From Hungatella sp. UBA3048 (lineage in GTDB: Bacteria; Bacillota; Clostridia; Lachnospirales; Lachnospiraceae): 64,000 nt of DNA. The notes beneath the pieces are model-generated. The model did no database searches. It saw nothing but the letters and a program-made list of their open reading frames with translations, and had not been told where the DNA came from. The stretch spans positions 28,608 through 92,607 of the forward strand of contig DFCS01000042.1 of assembly GCA_002367105.1 (NCBI GenBank), in the 5' to 3' direction. Shown one piece after another: positions 51,952 through 60,359 of the stretch; the stretch's first letter is position 1, and each line of letters begins with the position of its first letter. A program made the position numbers and the translations under genes.

Positions 51952-52701
51952 ATGCTGAAAATAGCATTATGCGATGACAACCGATGTGCGATTAATCAAT
52001 ACGCGGAGTTAATTTCCCAAATTGCAGAGAAGCATCAGATAAAGATCCAGGTTTCCAGTTATCTTAGCGGAGAATCTTTGCTTTTTCACTTTTCCGAAGC
52101 CCCTGAACAAACAGATATTATATTTTTAGATGTCATGATGGGCAAGACAGACGGACTGGAGACGGCCCGTAAGCTGCGGGATTGCGACTGCAAAGCACAA
52201 ATCGTCTTTTTAACCAGTTATGAAGATTATGTTTATGAGGCATTTGATGTAAATGCTCTCCAATATCTTTTAAAAGATAATACAAGTGCAGAAAAGTTTG
52301 AGGAAGTTTTCTTAAAGGCGGTAGAACTTGCCTCAAAAAAGGATGATGAATTATTTACATTTGAATTTGACGGCAAGACAAGCGCAGTCCCTATCCATCA
52401 AATCTCCTATTTTGAAATTTGGCAAAGAATTGTAACGGTACATTACGGCGATGGAAAAACAGCGAAATTCTATGGCAGCATGGAACGCATAGAAAAAAGG
52501 CTTTCCGGAAAAGACTTTGTTCGGTCTCACCGTTCTTACCTGATTCACCTGCCATATATCATAACATTCAGGCAGCAGACCGTCCAGTTAAAAACCGGCG
52601 AAACAGTTCCAGTAGGAGTCACTTACGTCCAATCCCTGAAAAAAGCATTTTCTGATTATATTTCGCGTTTTCATATTTACACTTCCAAAGGTTTATCTTA
52701 G
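51952..52701 (+). CDS. LytTR-family response regulator (AgrA-like)
   Basis: About 249 residues. The receiver domain starts LKIALCDDN, has the phospho-acceptor Asp in IIFLDVMMG and Lys in the QYLLKDN switch region. A LytTR DNA-binding domain (about 140-240) contains YFEIWQRIVTVHYG and FVRSHRSYLIHLPYI. ATG 51952 is placed after GAAGGGAG; the frame open to 51928 lacks a site. It pairs with the kinase 14 bases downstream. Confidence 0.92.
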   Translation: MLKIALCDDNRCAINQYAELISQIAEKHQIKIQVSSYLSGESLLFHFSEAPEQTDIIFLDVMMGKTDGLETARKLRDCDCKAQIVFLTSYEDYVYEAFDVNALQYLLKDNTSAEKFEEVFLKAVELASKKDDELFTFEFDGKTSAVPIHQISYFEIWQRIVTVHYGDGKTAKFYGSMERIEKRLSGKDFVRSHRSYLIHLPYIITFRQQTVQLKTGETVPVGVTYVQSLKKAFSDYISRFHIYTSKGLS

Positions 52702-52715
52702 AAGAAGGAGAAGCT

Positions 52716-54077
52716 ATGATCTATATTGTAATCCCAGTAGTTCTCCTGTATTATTATTTATTTCTGCTTTATTACCGTAAGCTTTTTCCTATGCGAAAGA
52801 AAAGGCCTTTTCAAGTTATGCTTATTCTGGCAATTATTGCTTCATCGTATATCTTCCTGAACCCATTAGGTATACGATGGCTAAGGATTCCGATAATCAT
52901 GATCGCCATGACCATGGGTCTACGCTTTTCCACTAGTATGGACTGGCTGCAGTCAGTCTACGGCGGATGCTTTTCGGCGTTAAACGCTTACTGCTTCCGC
53001 GGCATACTTGCAGTAATCAGCACGTTTTTTTTCTGCAGCCAAGATCTTTCTAATATAGAGAATTACTATGCAAGTACCGTTTTGGTCCTTCCTTTAGTAC
53101 TTATATTCCTTACAATCATAGATAAGACCATTCTCCCCGATGACAAGCTAAAGCTCTTTTTGCACAACCGCAATCAGCTTAAATATGTCGTCGCATATGA
53201 AATTACAGCCGCAGCCAATTTGGTTATTATTAATTCCGGACGTGATTTATTTCCTTATGGTATATTTTCATCCGGTAACACCTTATCTCCTTACGGCTGG
53301 TGGTATGTAAAAATTGGCTTAGGTGCTTATGTCCTTACCATTGGCATGCTCATCTACGCCATTTACCAATCGGTCCGGAGCACGGAGCTGCAGGAGTACC
53401 AATGGAGAATGGAAATGCTGGAGGAGCAGTACGAACGGCAGGTGCGGCATTATAAATCATATCAGAAATATACGGAAAGCTTCCGGGCCTTCAAGCATGA
53501 CTACCGATCTATGATGGTAGTATTAAAATCATTAATCCGGGCAAACGATAATGAAAAGGCTCTTCTTCTGATTGATGACATGTTTGAAGAGATGCAGAAA
53601 AAAGTGGTTGTTCATAAAAAATATTCCGACAGCGTTATTCTGGACGCCATGCTTCAGGATCTTACCAATATTTGTGAAGAGAATAATATTCGTTTTTCAT
53701 CAAACGTATCTCTTCCCCGTAACACTGGGTTGTCGACAATTGATGCAGTCCGTATTTTTTCCAATTTTATCAACAATGCAGTGGAAGCATGCCATAAGGT
53801 CCCGGTTTCAGATCGGTCTATAGAAATTGTCAGTTCGAACGAGCTGAAGTGGGCCACGCTTCAGGTGGTCAATTCCTATGACGGCAAATCGCACGTTCAT
53901 AACGGAAAATTCCTTACGACAAAGCCAGAAAAGCAGAGTCACGGACTAGGTCTGAGAATCGTAGAACAAATTGCAGAAAGTTTAGGTGGATTTGTAATTT
54001 ATGAAGAGAATTTTAAAAACAAGACCTTCCTGGCCAGGGTCCATATTCCCAGATTAAGTGAATACCAAAAAGAATGA
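52716..54077 (+). CDS. AgrC-like sensor histidine kinase with GHKL ATPase domain
   Basis: 453 residues: six or seven membrane segments (1-215), a coiled coil (about 220-255), the phospho-acceptor His in FRAFKHDYRSMMVVLKSL, the N-box FSNFINNAVEAC, and the G-box SHGLGLRIVEQI. This is the HPK10/AgrC layout that senses peptides. No AgrB or AgrD gene is evident beside it, so the signal is unknown. Start ATG 52716 follows AGAAGGAGAAGCT. Confidence 0.9.
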   Translation: MIYIVIPVVLLYYYLFLLYYRKLFPMRKKRPFQVMLILAIIASSYIFLNPLGIRWLRIPIIMIAMTMGLRFSTSMDWLQSVYGGCFSALNAYCFRGILAVISTFFFCSQDLSNIENYYASTVLVLPLVLIFLTIIDKTILPDDKLKLFLHNRNQLKYVVAYEITAAANLVIINSGRDLFPYGIFSSGNTLSPYGWWYVKIGLGAYVLTIGMLIYAIYQSVRSTELQEYQWRMEMLEEQYERQVRHYKSYQKYTESFRAFKHDYRSMMVVLKSLIRANDNEKALLLIDDMFEEMQKKVVVHKKYSDSVILDAMLQDLTNICEENNIRFSSNVSLPRNTGLSTIDAVRIFSNFINNAVEACHKVPVSDRSIEIVSSNELKWATLQVVNSYDGKSHVHNGKFLTTKPEKQSHGLGLRIVEQIAESLGGFVIYEENFKNKTFLARVHIPRLSEYQKE

Positions 54078-54084
54078 ATAAGAG

Positions 54085-54125
54085 TCGGGGCAAGCCGCTT
54101 TCTGCTGCTTTGCCCCGATTATATT
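54085..54125 (+). terminator. Terminator after the histidine kinase
   Basis: Hairpin TCGGGGCAA ... TTGCCCCGA followed by TTATATTT, between convergent transcripts. Confidence 0.8.
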
Positions 54126-54130
54126 TCCGG

Positions 54131-55411
54131 TTATTCAATTAAATTTTCGCCATTAACCGGCTCTTTCTTTTTGTTTTTTTTGTACGCATACATTCTCCGG
54201 TCCGCTTCCTGCAAAAGATTCGACGTATTATATCCAGATTCGGAGTTAAAAGACAAACTGCCGTGACTGAACGACATCCCGTAGGGCTTTGAAGCTGTGC
54301 ACTCCAGACTTTTCAGTACACAGTGCATTCTAGCTATGATATTTTCAGCAGTATTCTCCATACAGTTTTTAAAGATGATGAAAAATTCATCGCCGCCATA
54401 CCGGCAGACAACATCCGAGCTGCGAACAGAGTGTAAAATCACCTTCGCAATGCTCTTAATCGTATAATCACCTTCATCGTGTCCATATCTATCATTGATT
54501 AACTTTAAGTTGTCAATGTCAATAAAGATGAGACAGCTTGGTACATCGCTGTATAACAGGGTCTTTTCCAGTTCCTTCAGCCCTGCTTCCCGGTTATATG
54601 CACCCGTCATGATATCTGTCGACGCAGTTATCTGTAAGCGGTGTTCTCTGGTTTTCCAATCGCTGACATCCTCGATAACATACAGGTACAGCACCTGACC
54701 ATTGGGCAGCATACACCTGTTTGACATAATCCGGTACCATGTGTTATTGCTGTTATCATAAACCTCACGAAAAACCGGAAAATCATCCTGCTCACCGAGC
54801 TCTGCGATCAATGTCAAAAGGACATTGCCTTGTACCTGCTGAATCGTCAGATATTCAATATCCCCCAATATCCGTTTCGCAGGGCGATTGGCATATACTA
54901 CATGTCCACTAAAGTCTGCCTCTAATACGGAAATATGAAGGAGATCAAGTGTCTGTAGGATTTGATGATAACGCCAGCTGCTGACAGGAGCTGGAATCTT
55001 CCCGGCTGCCTCCCCGTCATCCCTTATCGATGCGTCTGCAACCCGGTCGATCAATTCATTAAACATATCAAACAGTTCTCCGGAATACTCAAGTTTGCTG
55101 ACTACATATCCTTCTTTAAGCAGTTTCCCGCTCTGGGTCAAAACGGAGAGCCGCGAGTGCAGCTGCTTAAGTGGACCAGACAGATAATTACTCCGGGTAG
55201 GAAGCGTTCCATTCAGCCGCCCTTCCGATAAGTCAATCGCCAGATGGTTCATTTCATTGATATCCTGAATCAATTGATTGATCTGTCCAATCAGTTTCTG
55301 CCATTCCGGCGCAGCGTCATCTGCCTCCACAATTTCGCATTGTTTCCCGGACAGCAGGTTCTCAAATAAATTCTGTATTGTCATAAACATCGCATAATCT
55401 TCCTGGTTCAT
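54131..55411 (-). CDS. PAS-GGDEF diguanylate cyclase
   Basis: 426 residues: an N-terminal helical region, a PAS-like domain (about 145-255, SVLEADFSGHVVYANRPAKRIL), and a GGDEF domain with the intact RYGGDEFF active site and an inhibitory RxxD site (RSSD) five residues before it. It should make cyclic di-GMP and be feedback inhibited. ATG 55411 follows AAGGAGTCAGGGG; the GTG at 55429 overlaps that site. It lies 45 bases downstream of the V4R gene, forming a sensor pair. Confidence 0.92.
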   Translation of the reverse strand: MNQEDYAMFMTIQNLFENLLSGKQCEIVEADDAAPEWQKLIGQINQLIQDINEMNHLAIDLSEGRLNGTLPTRSNYLSGPLKQLHSRLSVLTQSGKLLKEGYVVSKLEYSGELFDMFNELIDRVADASIRDDGEAAGKIPAPVSSWRYHQILQTLDLLHISVLEADFSGHVVYANRPAKRILGDIEYLTIQQVQGNVLLTLIAELGEQDDFPVFREVYDNSNNTWYRIMSNRCMLPNGQVLYLYVIEDVSDWKTREHRLQITASTDIMTGAYNREAGLKELEKTLLYSDVPSCLIFIDIDNLKLINDRYGHDEGDYTIKSIAKVILHSVRSSDVVCRYGGDEFFIIFKNCMENTAENIIARMHCVLKSLECTASKPYGMSFSHGSLSFNSESGYNTSNLLQEADRRMYAYKKNKKKEPVNGENLIE

Positions 55412-55455
55412 CCCCTGACTCCTTATCACGACTCATATCTCTACTCCCGCTGCCC

Positions 55456-55980
55456 TTATCCCAGGCTTTCAGCCGCAAACCGGCAGGTTCGGTCTCCGGT
55501 AGACCAGCAATCAATCTCTTTCACATGAAACTGACAGCCGCTGTAGACTTCCAGAATCCCAGCAATAAAGCCTTCATCATAATCACAAACCGTCTTTCCT
55601 GATATAGGAAGGCCGGAACAATCCAGATCCTCTGATACGGTCAGAGTAAATGACAGGGAATCCATATCCACTCGTTCCATACGCAGGATACCAATCTTTA
55701 GTTCCATCAGCTTATTCGTTAAGTTTGCGATGAAAAAATCAAAATCACCCGAAAGATCCAGTACATTTTTTGCCAGTTCTTTGCCCGCCAAGTGCCCGGC
55801 AGCCCTAAACAGGCGGCCGGAAGTCTCCTCGTCGTATTCACGGGCCAGGATATCCTTTAAGGTGTATTGCAGCAGACGGTACATAAGCACCGGTACATCA
55901 GAGCCCATATTTTTTCTTCCTTCATCAATGTTTCCAAGGGATTTCCAGGTGAACTGAGATGGTTTGCTTTCATAACTCAT
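55456..55980 (-). CDS. V4R-domain (4-vinyl reductase-like) sensor protein
   Basis: 174 residues. The second half is a V4R domain (KIGILRMERVDMDSLSFTLTVSEDLDCSGLP, then KTVCDYDEGFIAGILEVYSGCQFHVKEIDCWSTGDRTCRF) with conserved Cys residues that could bind a small molecule or metal. V4R proteins often accompany signalling proteins; here the GGDEF enzyme follows. Start ATG 55980 follows TTAAGGAGGAGTTTTT. Confidence 0.88.
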   Translation of the reverse strand: MSYESKPSQFTWKSLGNIDEGRKNMGSDVPVLMYRLLQYTLKDILAREYDEETSGRLFRAAGHLAGKELAKNVLDLSGDFDFFIANLTNKLMELKIGILRMERVDMDSLSFTLTVSEDLDCSGLPISGKTVCDYDEGFIAGILEVYSGCQFHVKEIDCWSTGDRTCRFAAESLG

Positions 55981-56250
55981 AAAAACTCCTCCTTAATATG
56001 TACTGTAAAAATATTATAACAAAGCCCCAGCCGATTCTGCGCAATCGTATACGAGAGAAAATTCATAACTCTTTACCGGCTTGCTACAGTTGGAGGGTTT
56101 TCGATTCATTGGGAGAAATGTATATTCATTTTATTGTACAAGATTTGTTTTAATATTATGAACAAGCTGTTTTAAATTGGCTTTTTAATGTCCTAAATAA
56201 TTCCAAACGGTGTATAACGTCTGTATTTTTGAACCTTTTTGCAGTAAATA

Positions 56251-56294
56251 AAAAGAAACCTATTTTTGACAAATGCCAAAAATAGGTTTCTTTT
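56251..56294 (-). terminator. Terminator of the tRNA-Phe/tRNA-Gly operon
   Basis: Perfect 18-bp inverted repeat (AAAAGAAACCTATTTTTG at 56251-56268 and its complement at 56277-56294) with an 8-base loop. The minus-strand arm ends in TTTCTTTTTATTT. The stretch 55981-56250 holds nothing else recognisable. Confidence 0.88.
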
Positions 56295-56299
56295 ACGAA

Positions 56300-56370
56300 A
56301 GCGGGTGATGGGAATCGAACCCACGTATCCAGCTTGGAAGGCTGGTGTTCTACCATTGAACTACACCCGC
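56300..56370 (-). tRNA. tRNA-Gly (anticodon TCC)
   Basis: A 71-base cloverleaf: acceptor GCGGGTG pairs with CACCCGC, anticodon stem CCAGC-CTTCCAA-GCTGG gives TCC, and the T-loop is GGTTCGATTCC. CCA is not encoded. It is co-transcribed with tRNA-Phe, 43 bases upstream. Confidence 0.97.
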
Positions 56371-56413
56371 ATGGAATTTCTGAAGTTTTTCAAAAGTGCT
56401 TCGAAAAGCACAA

Positions 56414-56486
<73 letters not shown>

Positions 56487-56508
56487 ATAACCACTCGCAA
56501 CACGGATA

Positions 56509-56537
56509 ATTTTACAAGATTTCTCCCCTCTTGTCAA
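56509..56537 (-). promoter_or_regulatory. Promoter of the tRNA-Phe/tRNA-Gly operon
   Basis: Minus-strand TTGACA (56537-56532), 17-base spacer and TAAAAT (56514-56509). Confidence 0.8.
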
Positions 56538-56586
56538 GACAAGTTTTCTAAATTATGTCAAAAAAATATAATTCTCAGTAAAATCT

Positions 56587-57099
56587 TTAAAACATATCAC
56601 ATGCCTGGTCAAAACTTACGCACCTTGAATATCTGGAATCCCACATTTTCTCATTATAATATTTGTAGGATTGTTCCGCCGTCATATACTCATTATCAAC
56701 AGTTGTATTGCAATAAGCCGGAACAACCATTTCAAATCCATGTTCAAAACCGCACTTTATTGTTGCATCTATGCAGTAATCGGTTTGCAAACCTGTAATC
56801 ATGATGGTATTTTCGTTTTTAGATCGTAAGTATTCTAGTAATCCCGTATCCCTAAATGCACTATTAACATGTTTATCAAAGATCTTTTCCTCATTCATTG
56901 GAGCAAATTGTTCAAATATTTCAAATCCTTTTACGCCCTTAGTCAGCTCAAAACCATCATCGTGACGGACATAAATAATCTCTATGCCCTTGGTTCTTGA
57001 TAAAAGAATTAATTGTTTCATGTTATTTACAAATGTTTCATATTGAAATAGTTCATTTGTAACAATCATATCCTGTGCATCTACTACCAACAGTACCAT
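56587..57099 (-). CDS. Isochorismatase-family cysteine hydrolase
   Basis: 170 residues with the catalytic triad of the family: Asp7 (LLVVDAQDM), Lys76 (KIFDKHVNSAF), and Cys109 (ITGLQTDYCIDAT) preceded by the cis-peptide region. These enzymes hydrolyse amides such as nicotinamide or N-carbamoylsarcosine. It follows the MBL-fold gene by 12 bases and is probably co-transcribed. Confidence 0.9.
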   Translation of the reverse strand: MVLLVVDAQDMIVTNELFQYETFVNNMKQLILLSRTKGIEIIYVRHDDGFELTKGVKGFEIFEQFAPMNEEKIFDKHVNSAFRDTGLLEYLRSKNENTIMITGLQTDYCIDATIKCGFEHGFEMVVPAYCNTTVDNEYMTAEQSYKYYNEKMWDSRYSRCVSFDQACDMF

Positions 57100-57111
57100 T
57101 TAAATACCCCC

Positions 57112-57993
57112 TTAATCTATTGCGTTCCAGAGAAGCTGTCCATTTTCGAAGATCACATCAATTCGGCCGGTATCCTTTAGCCAGGAAAGATAAGAGCGGA
57201 CAGTGCTGCCGACGAGTACATATTGCTCAAAATTCATGACCAAACCATAGTCATTGAAAAGCTGTTGTAAAACCTTTTCAAAGATAACCGGCTCTTTACA
57301 AATTTCAAGTATTTTATCTGCTATTTCATGTACCTTGTTAATGTTAATCTGAGCAAGCGGGGCGATATCATCGGATGCTTCTGCGTGGGCAGGGATGAAA
57401 ATCTTTGCTTTCATGGTCTTTACCATTTCCAAGGAGTTAAGGTAAGCGGACACATCATAAATAAACCCGATCTGGTATTTTTCCAGCGTTTCTTTGCTCG
57501 ACAGGCAGTCTGCCAAATAAACGACGTCATCCATATCTCTAAAACCAACCATATCAAAAAAATGGCCGGGAAGAGGAATCACACTCATACCCTTTGGCAG
57601 AACCTGCTCTGTAAAGTATTCTGCACTGCTTTCCTGGGCCATCAGAAATTTATGCCTTAAGTCCTTTGGCGGGAACCCTCCATACAGGAAAGACGGCTCA
57701 AGGATGGTATGGTTCGTAAAGTCGCATTCAATACCAGGAGCATAAACCTTGCATCCGGTTTGATTCTGTAAATACTTATTGCCTCCGATATGGTCGGCAT
57801 TTGAATGGGTATTATAAATTGCTGTCAGCCGCCAGCCATTGGCGTCCAGTATCTGCCTGACCTTCCGCCCGGCATCCTTGTCACTTCCGCTGTCAATAAG
57901 GCATACATCCGTATCGTTAAGCTTAACAATGCCAATCTTTGCCGGGCTTTGAACATAATAACTATTTGTGCTGACCTGATTTAACTCATACAT
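57112..57993 (-). CDS. MBL-fold metallo-hydrolase
   Basis: About 293 residues. The metal motif THSNADHIGG (HxxxDH), VCLIDSGSDKDAG before it, PLPGHFFDMVG, and AHAEAS are visible. A C-terminal helical domain (about 215-290) resembles the winged-helix tail of glyoxalase-like MBL proteins. ATG 57993 follows GGAGGTTTCCAGA; the frame open to 58140 overlaps the DUF1848 gene and lacks a site. Confidence 0.9.
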   Translation of the reverse strand: MYELNQVSTNSYYVQSPAKIGIVKLNDTDVCLIDSGSDKDAGRKVRQILDANGWRLTAIYNTHSNADHIGGNKYLQNQTGCKVYAPGIECDFTNHTILEPSFLYGGFPPKDLRHKFLMAQESSAEYFTEQVLPKGMSVIPLPGHFFDMVGFRDMDDVVYLADCLSSKETLEKYQIGFIYDVSAYLNSLEMVKTMKAKIFIPAHAEASDDIAPLAQININKVHEIADKILEICKEPVIFEKVLQQLFNDYGLVMNFEQYVLVGSTVRSYLSWLKDTGRIDVIFENGQLLWNAID

Positions 57994-58055
57994 TCTGGAA
58001 ACCTCCAATAGTAGAAATCCTTTTGTAAACTGTAGTTGTAATAATGATAACGATT

Positions 58056-58991
58056 TCAAAGGAAAGGAAGTGTCGGGTCCTTCCGAACAGACCCGCATTT
58101 CCGCTCCGAAATCCTGTCTCCTTCTTCCACCCTTCCGCAAAGCAGCGGGCTATGTTCATCGTATAATGTGCGTCTCCTCTTCACTGCCTCCGCACTGTCA
58201 TTGGCATAGCAATACTTACAGCCGGCCAGGCAGGTGTCATAAGTTCCCACCTCAACGCTTTCCATGCAGCCACATTCTATTCTTTGATTTTTATCCTTCT
58301 TCCGGCATACCGGACCGCCTAATAAGTATTCCGCCATGGCAGGGTCAATGCAGCTTCCTCGTGAAATCCCGACAGAACTTAAATCAGCTTTTTCTGCACA
58401 TGTTTCAATCCTGAGTCCGTAAGTACCTGCAATCGAAGCCAATCCTTTGCCCAGCCTTTTCATCCCTTCTTCATCCAGCTCTTCTACCGGGATTCCCTTC
58501 ATGTTACGCTCTGTCTTTCCATATTTGTCCAGAAAACTGATCACTACTTTTTCCGCAGAGCCACATACACCTCTGGCAATTTCTTCAAAGGCCCGCAAAT
58601 GGTATTCCTCCCTGTAACGGCCGTTAAGAAATATGGGATCATACCGCCAGACCATACGACCTTTTCCCACTTTTTCTGCCGTTTCCCGGAAAACATCGAT
58701 CAAATGCCTTTTATCCGGCAGTCCAGGCTCAATATCATTTCCATATCCCGTCAATGTAAATTGGATATAAAAAGGGATACTACCAAGCTCCCGGATTCGT
58801 TCCATCATAGGCTCCGGATTCTTCGTCCAGAATACCATAAGCTCCACCTGCTCCGGAGAGAGCACGATCCGGCTGATCTGATGGCTGTTCATGGGATTTT
58901 TTACATAAAGGTATCCTTCTTTCAGCCTGTTAAAAAACCAATCCGAATAAAATTGTGGAATATCAGTCCGCCTGCTGACACTGAGTATCAT
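58056..58991 (-). CDS. DUF1848 protein with C-terminal CxxxCxxC motif
   Basis: 311 residues of the DUF1848 family, opening ILSVSRRTDIPQFYSDWFFNRL, with VFWTKNPEPMM, FYIQFTLTGYG, and WRYDPIFL segments. Near the C-terminus CGCMES and CLAGCKYCYAND give a radical-SAM-like CxxxCxxC placed at the end rather than the start. It probably binds an Fe-S cluster; the substrate is unknown. Start ATG 58991 is preceded by a weak GGAGTAAGAAAT site. Confidence 0.85.
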   Translation of the reverse strand: MILSVSRRTDIPQFYSDWFFNRLKEGYLYVKNPMNSHQISRIVLSPEQVELMVFWTKNPEPMMERIRELGSIPFYIQFTLTGYGNDIEPGLPDKRHLIDVFRETAEKVGKGRMVWRYDPIFLNGRYREEYHLRAFEEIARGVCGSAEKVVISFLDKYGKTERNMKGIPVEELDEEGMKRLGKGLASIAGTYGLRIETCAEKADLSSVGISRGSCIDPAMAEYLLGGPVCRKKDKNQRIECGCMESVEVGTYDTCLAGCKYCYANDSAEAVKRRRTLYDEHSPLLCGRVEEGDRISERKCGSVRKDPTLPFL

Positions 58992-59189
58992 ATTTCTTAC
59001 TCCTGATTCTTCTTAGTGAAATCATTATAAGCCTTCCATGCGCCCTCTTCAACCTCTTTAATATTTTTAAGAACTTCAGATATGGCATCTGTCTGGAATA
59101 AGTTGGCATAATGTTTTGCCTATTAACTGGGAATTCTGATATATGAAAGGAAGATGCTTTCTATCACCAACAACAACTGGAGGATCCTC

Positions 59190-59582
59190 ATGAAAAATGA
59201 ACCTGTATTTTTAACTGACAAAAATCATAACGTCATTCTGGAAGCCATCTCCGGCACTCCCAATGCCGCGCTTCCGGACAGCTTGAAGCCTTTTGAAATA
59301 TTGGAACCTAATACTTCGGACGGTGCCGCGGAAAAACATGTTCCGGTCATTGAGACGAAAGGAAATCATGTGACCGTAAAGGTGGGCAGCACGTTCCATC
59401 CCATGACCGAGGAACACAGCATTTCCTGGGTCTGCTTACAGACAAAGGCAGGAAGTATCATGAGAGTAAGCTTAAGCCCTGACTGTGAACCGGTGGCCTG
59501 CTTTACTCTGGAGAACGGCGATTCTCCAAAAGCCGCTTTCGCCTACTGCAATCTTCACGGTTTCTGGAAAACAGAGGCGTGA
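59190..59582 (+). CDS. Desulfoferrodoxin-like superoxide reductase lacking centre I
   Basis: 130 residues. The active iron site is intact: EKHVP (Glu, His), HPMTEEHSISW (two His) and CNLHGFW (Cys, His). The N-terminal segment FLTDKNHNVILEA aligns with the desulforedoxin domain but has none of its four Cys, so it is a class III-like form without the rubredoxin-type iron. It detoxifies superoxide in anaerobes. ATG 59190 follows TGGAGGATCCTC. Confidence 0.9.
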   Translation: MKNEPVFLTDKNHNVILEAISGTPNAALPDSLKPFEILEPNTSDGAAEKHVPVIETKGNHVTVKVGSTFHPMTEEHSISWVCLQTKAGSIMRVSLSPDCEPVACFTLENGDSPKAAFAYCNLHGFWKTEA

Positions 59583-59636
59583 CGAAAAAAAATTCCTAAA
59601 GCAAGCTAAAGGAAAGATGCTTTCTCTTTCCAATAG

Positions 59637-59663
59637 CGCCGCAGGATTCATAATCCTGCGGCG
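59637..59663 (+). terminator. Hairpin downstream of the desulfoferrodoxin gene
   Basis: Perfect 12-bp stem CGCCGCAGGATT / AATCCTGCGGCG with a 3-base loop. No T-run follows, so termination efficiency is uncertain. Confidence 0.55.
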
Positions 59664-59704
59664 GTTCCTATGCCCTCAATCTTCTTCCTCATAAGCATAC
59701 AACT

Positions 59705-60292
59705 CTACTCGTTTTTATCACGATAATGGCTGATTTTCCGCCTATGAGAGAATCTTTCAAGAGCAAGCCTGATTTCTTCATCGCTAAACGAATCAGGAAC
59801 TTCAACGTCATCTTCAAAGCCATCCATCTCCGCACCATCAAAGCGATATAATTTGATGAGTAAATTCCACAATGTTTCCAGCTCTTTCTCGCCAAATCCA
59901 TTAAAAACATCAGCCATAAAATCAACCGTCATATTGCTGCCGCAATTTACCATTGTTTCAAGACCTAAATCCGTAAGACGTACATTAACCGCTCTTCGAT
60001 CCTTCTTGCTTGGGACGACCGCAACCAGGCCCTTCTTTTCAAGGCTTCCAATCAGTTGCGTAACATTTTGCTTCGTAGCCCCTAATTTATTGGCAATATT
60101 GACAATCGTAGTCTCCTCTTCGGGTAAATGAAGCATAGCCAGTACAGTCATGTATTGCCTGGAAGTCAAAGGAACACAGTATTTGTCTCCTGTCGTCTGA
60201 AGTTTATTGGAAACAGAAATCAAGCTGGAATAAACCTGCTGCATTAAATGTAATAGATGCAATTCCTTATTATAGTCCACTGCTGAAACCAT
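59705..60292 (-). CDS. MarR-family transcriptional regulator
   Basis: 195 residues. The winged helix spans about 40-110 (TSRQYMTVLAMLHL, TIVNIANKLGATKQNVTQLIGSLEKKGLVAVVPSKKDRRAVNVRLTDLG), flanked by dimerisation helices; an acidic tail (DGFEDDVEVPDSFSDEE) extends it beyond the usual 140-160 residues. It lies 67 bases downstream of the alpha/beta hydrolase gene on the same strand, and twin palindromes in that operon's promoter are probable binding sites. Confidence 0.9.
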   Translation of the reverse strand: MVSAVDYNKELHLLHLMQQVYSSLISVSNKLQTTGDKYCVPLTSRQYMTVLAMLHLPEEETTIVNIANKLGATKQNVTQLIGSLEKKGLVAVVPSKKDRRAVNVRLTDLGLETMVNCGSNMTVDFMADVFNGFGEKELETLWNLLIKLYRFDGAEMDGFEDDVEVPDSFSDEEIRLALERFSHRRKISHYRDKNE

Positions 60293-60359
60293 CCTTATCG
60301 AAAATTCTAATGTATCGTCAATTTATTGCCTTTTAGTATACAACGATTTGAATCATTTA

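Noticed and set aside
57994..58140. Longer N-terminus of the MBL-fold gene
   Set aside because: It overlaps the DUF1848 coding end, lacks a ribosome site and adds low-similarity sequence; ATG 57993 follows GGAGG.
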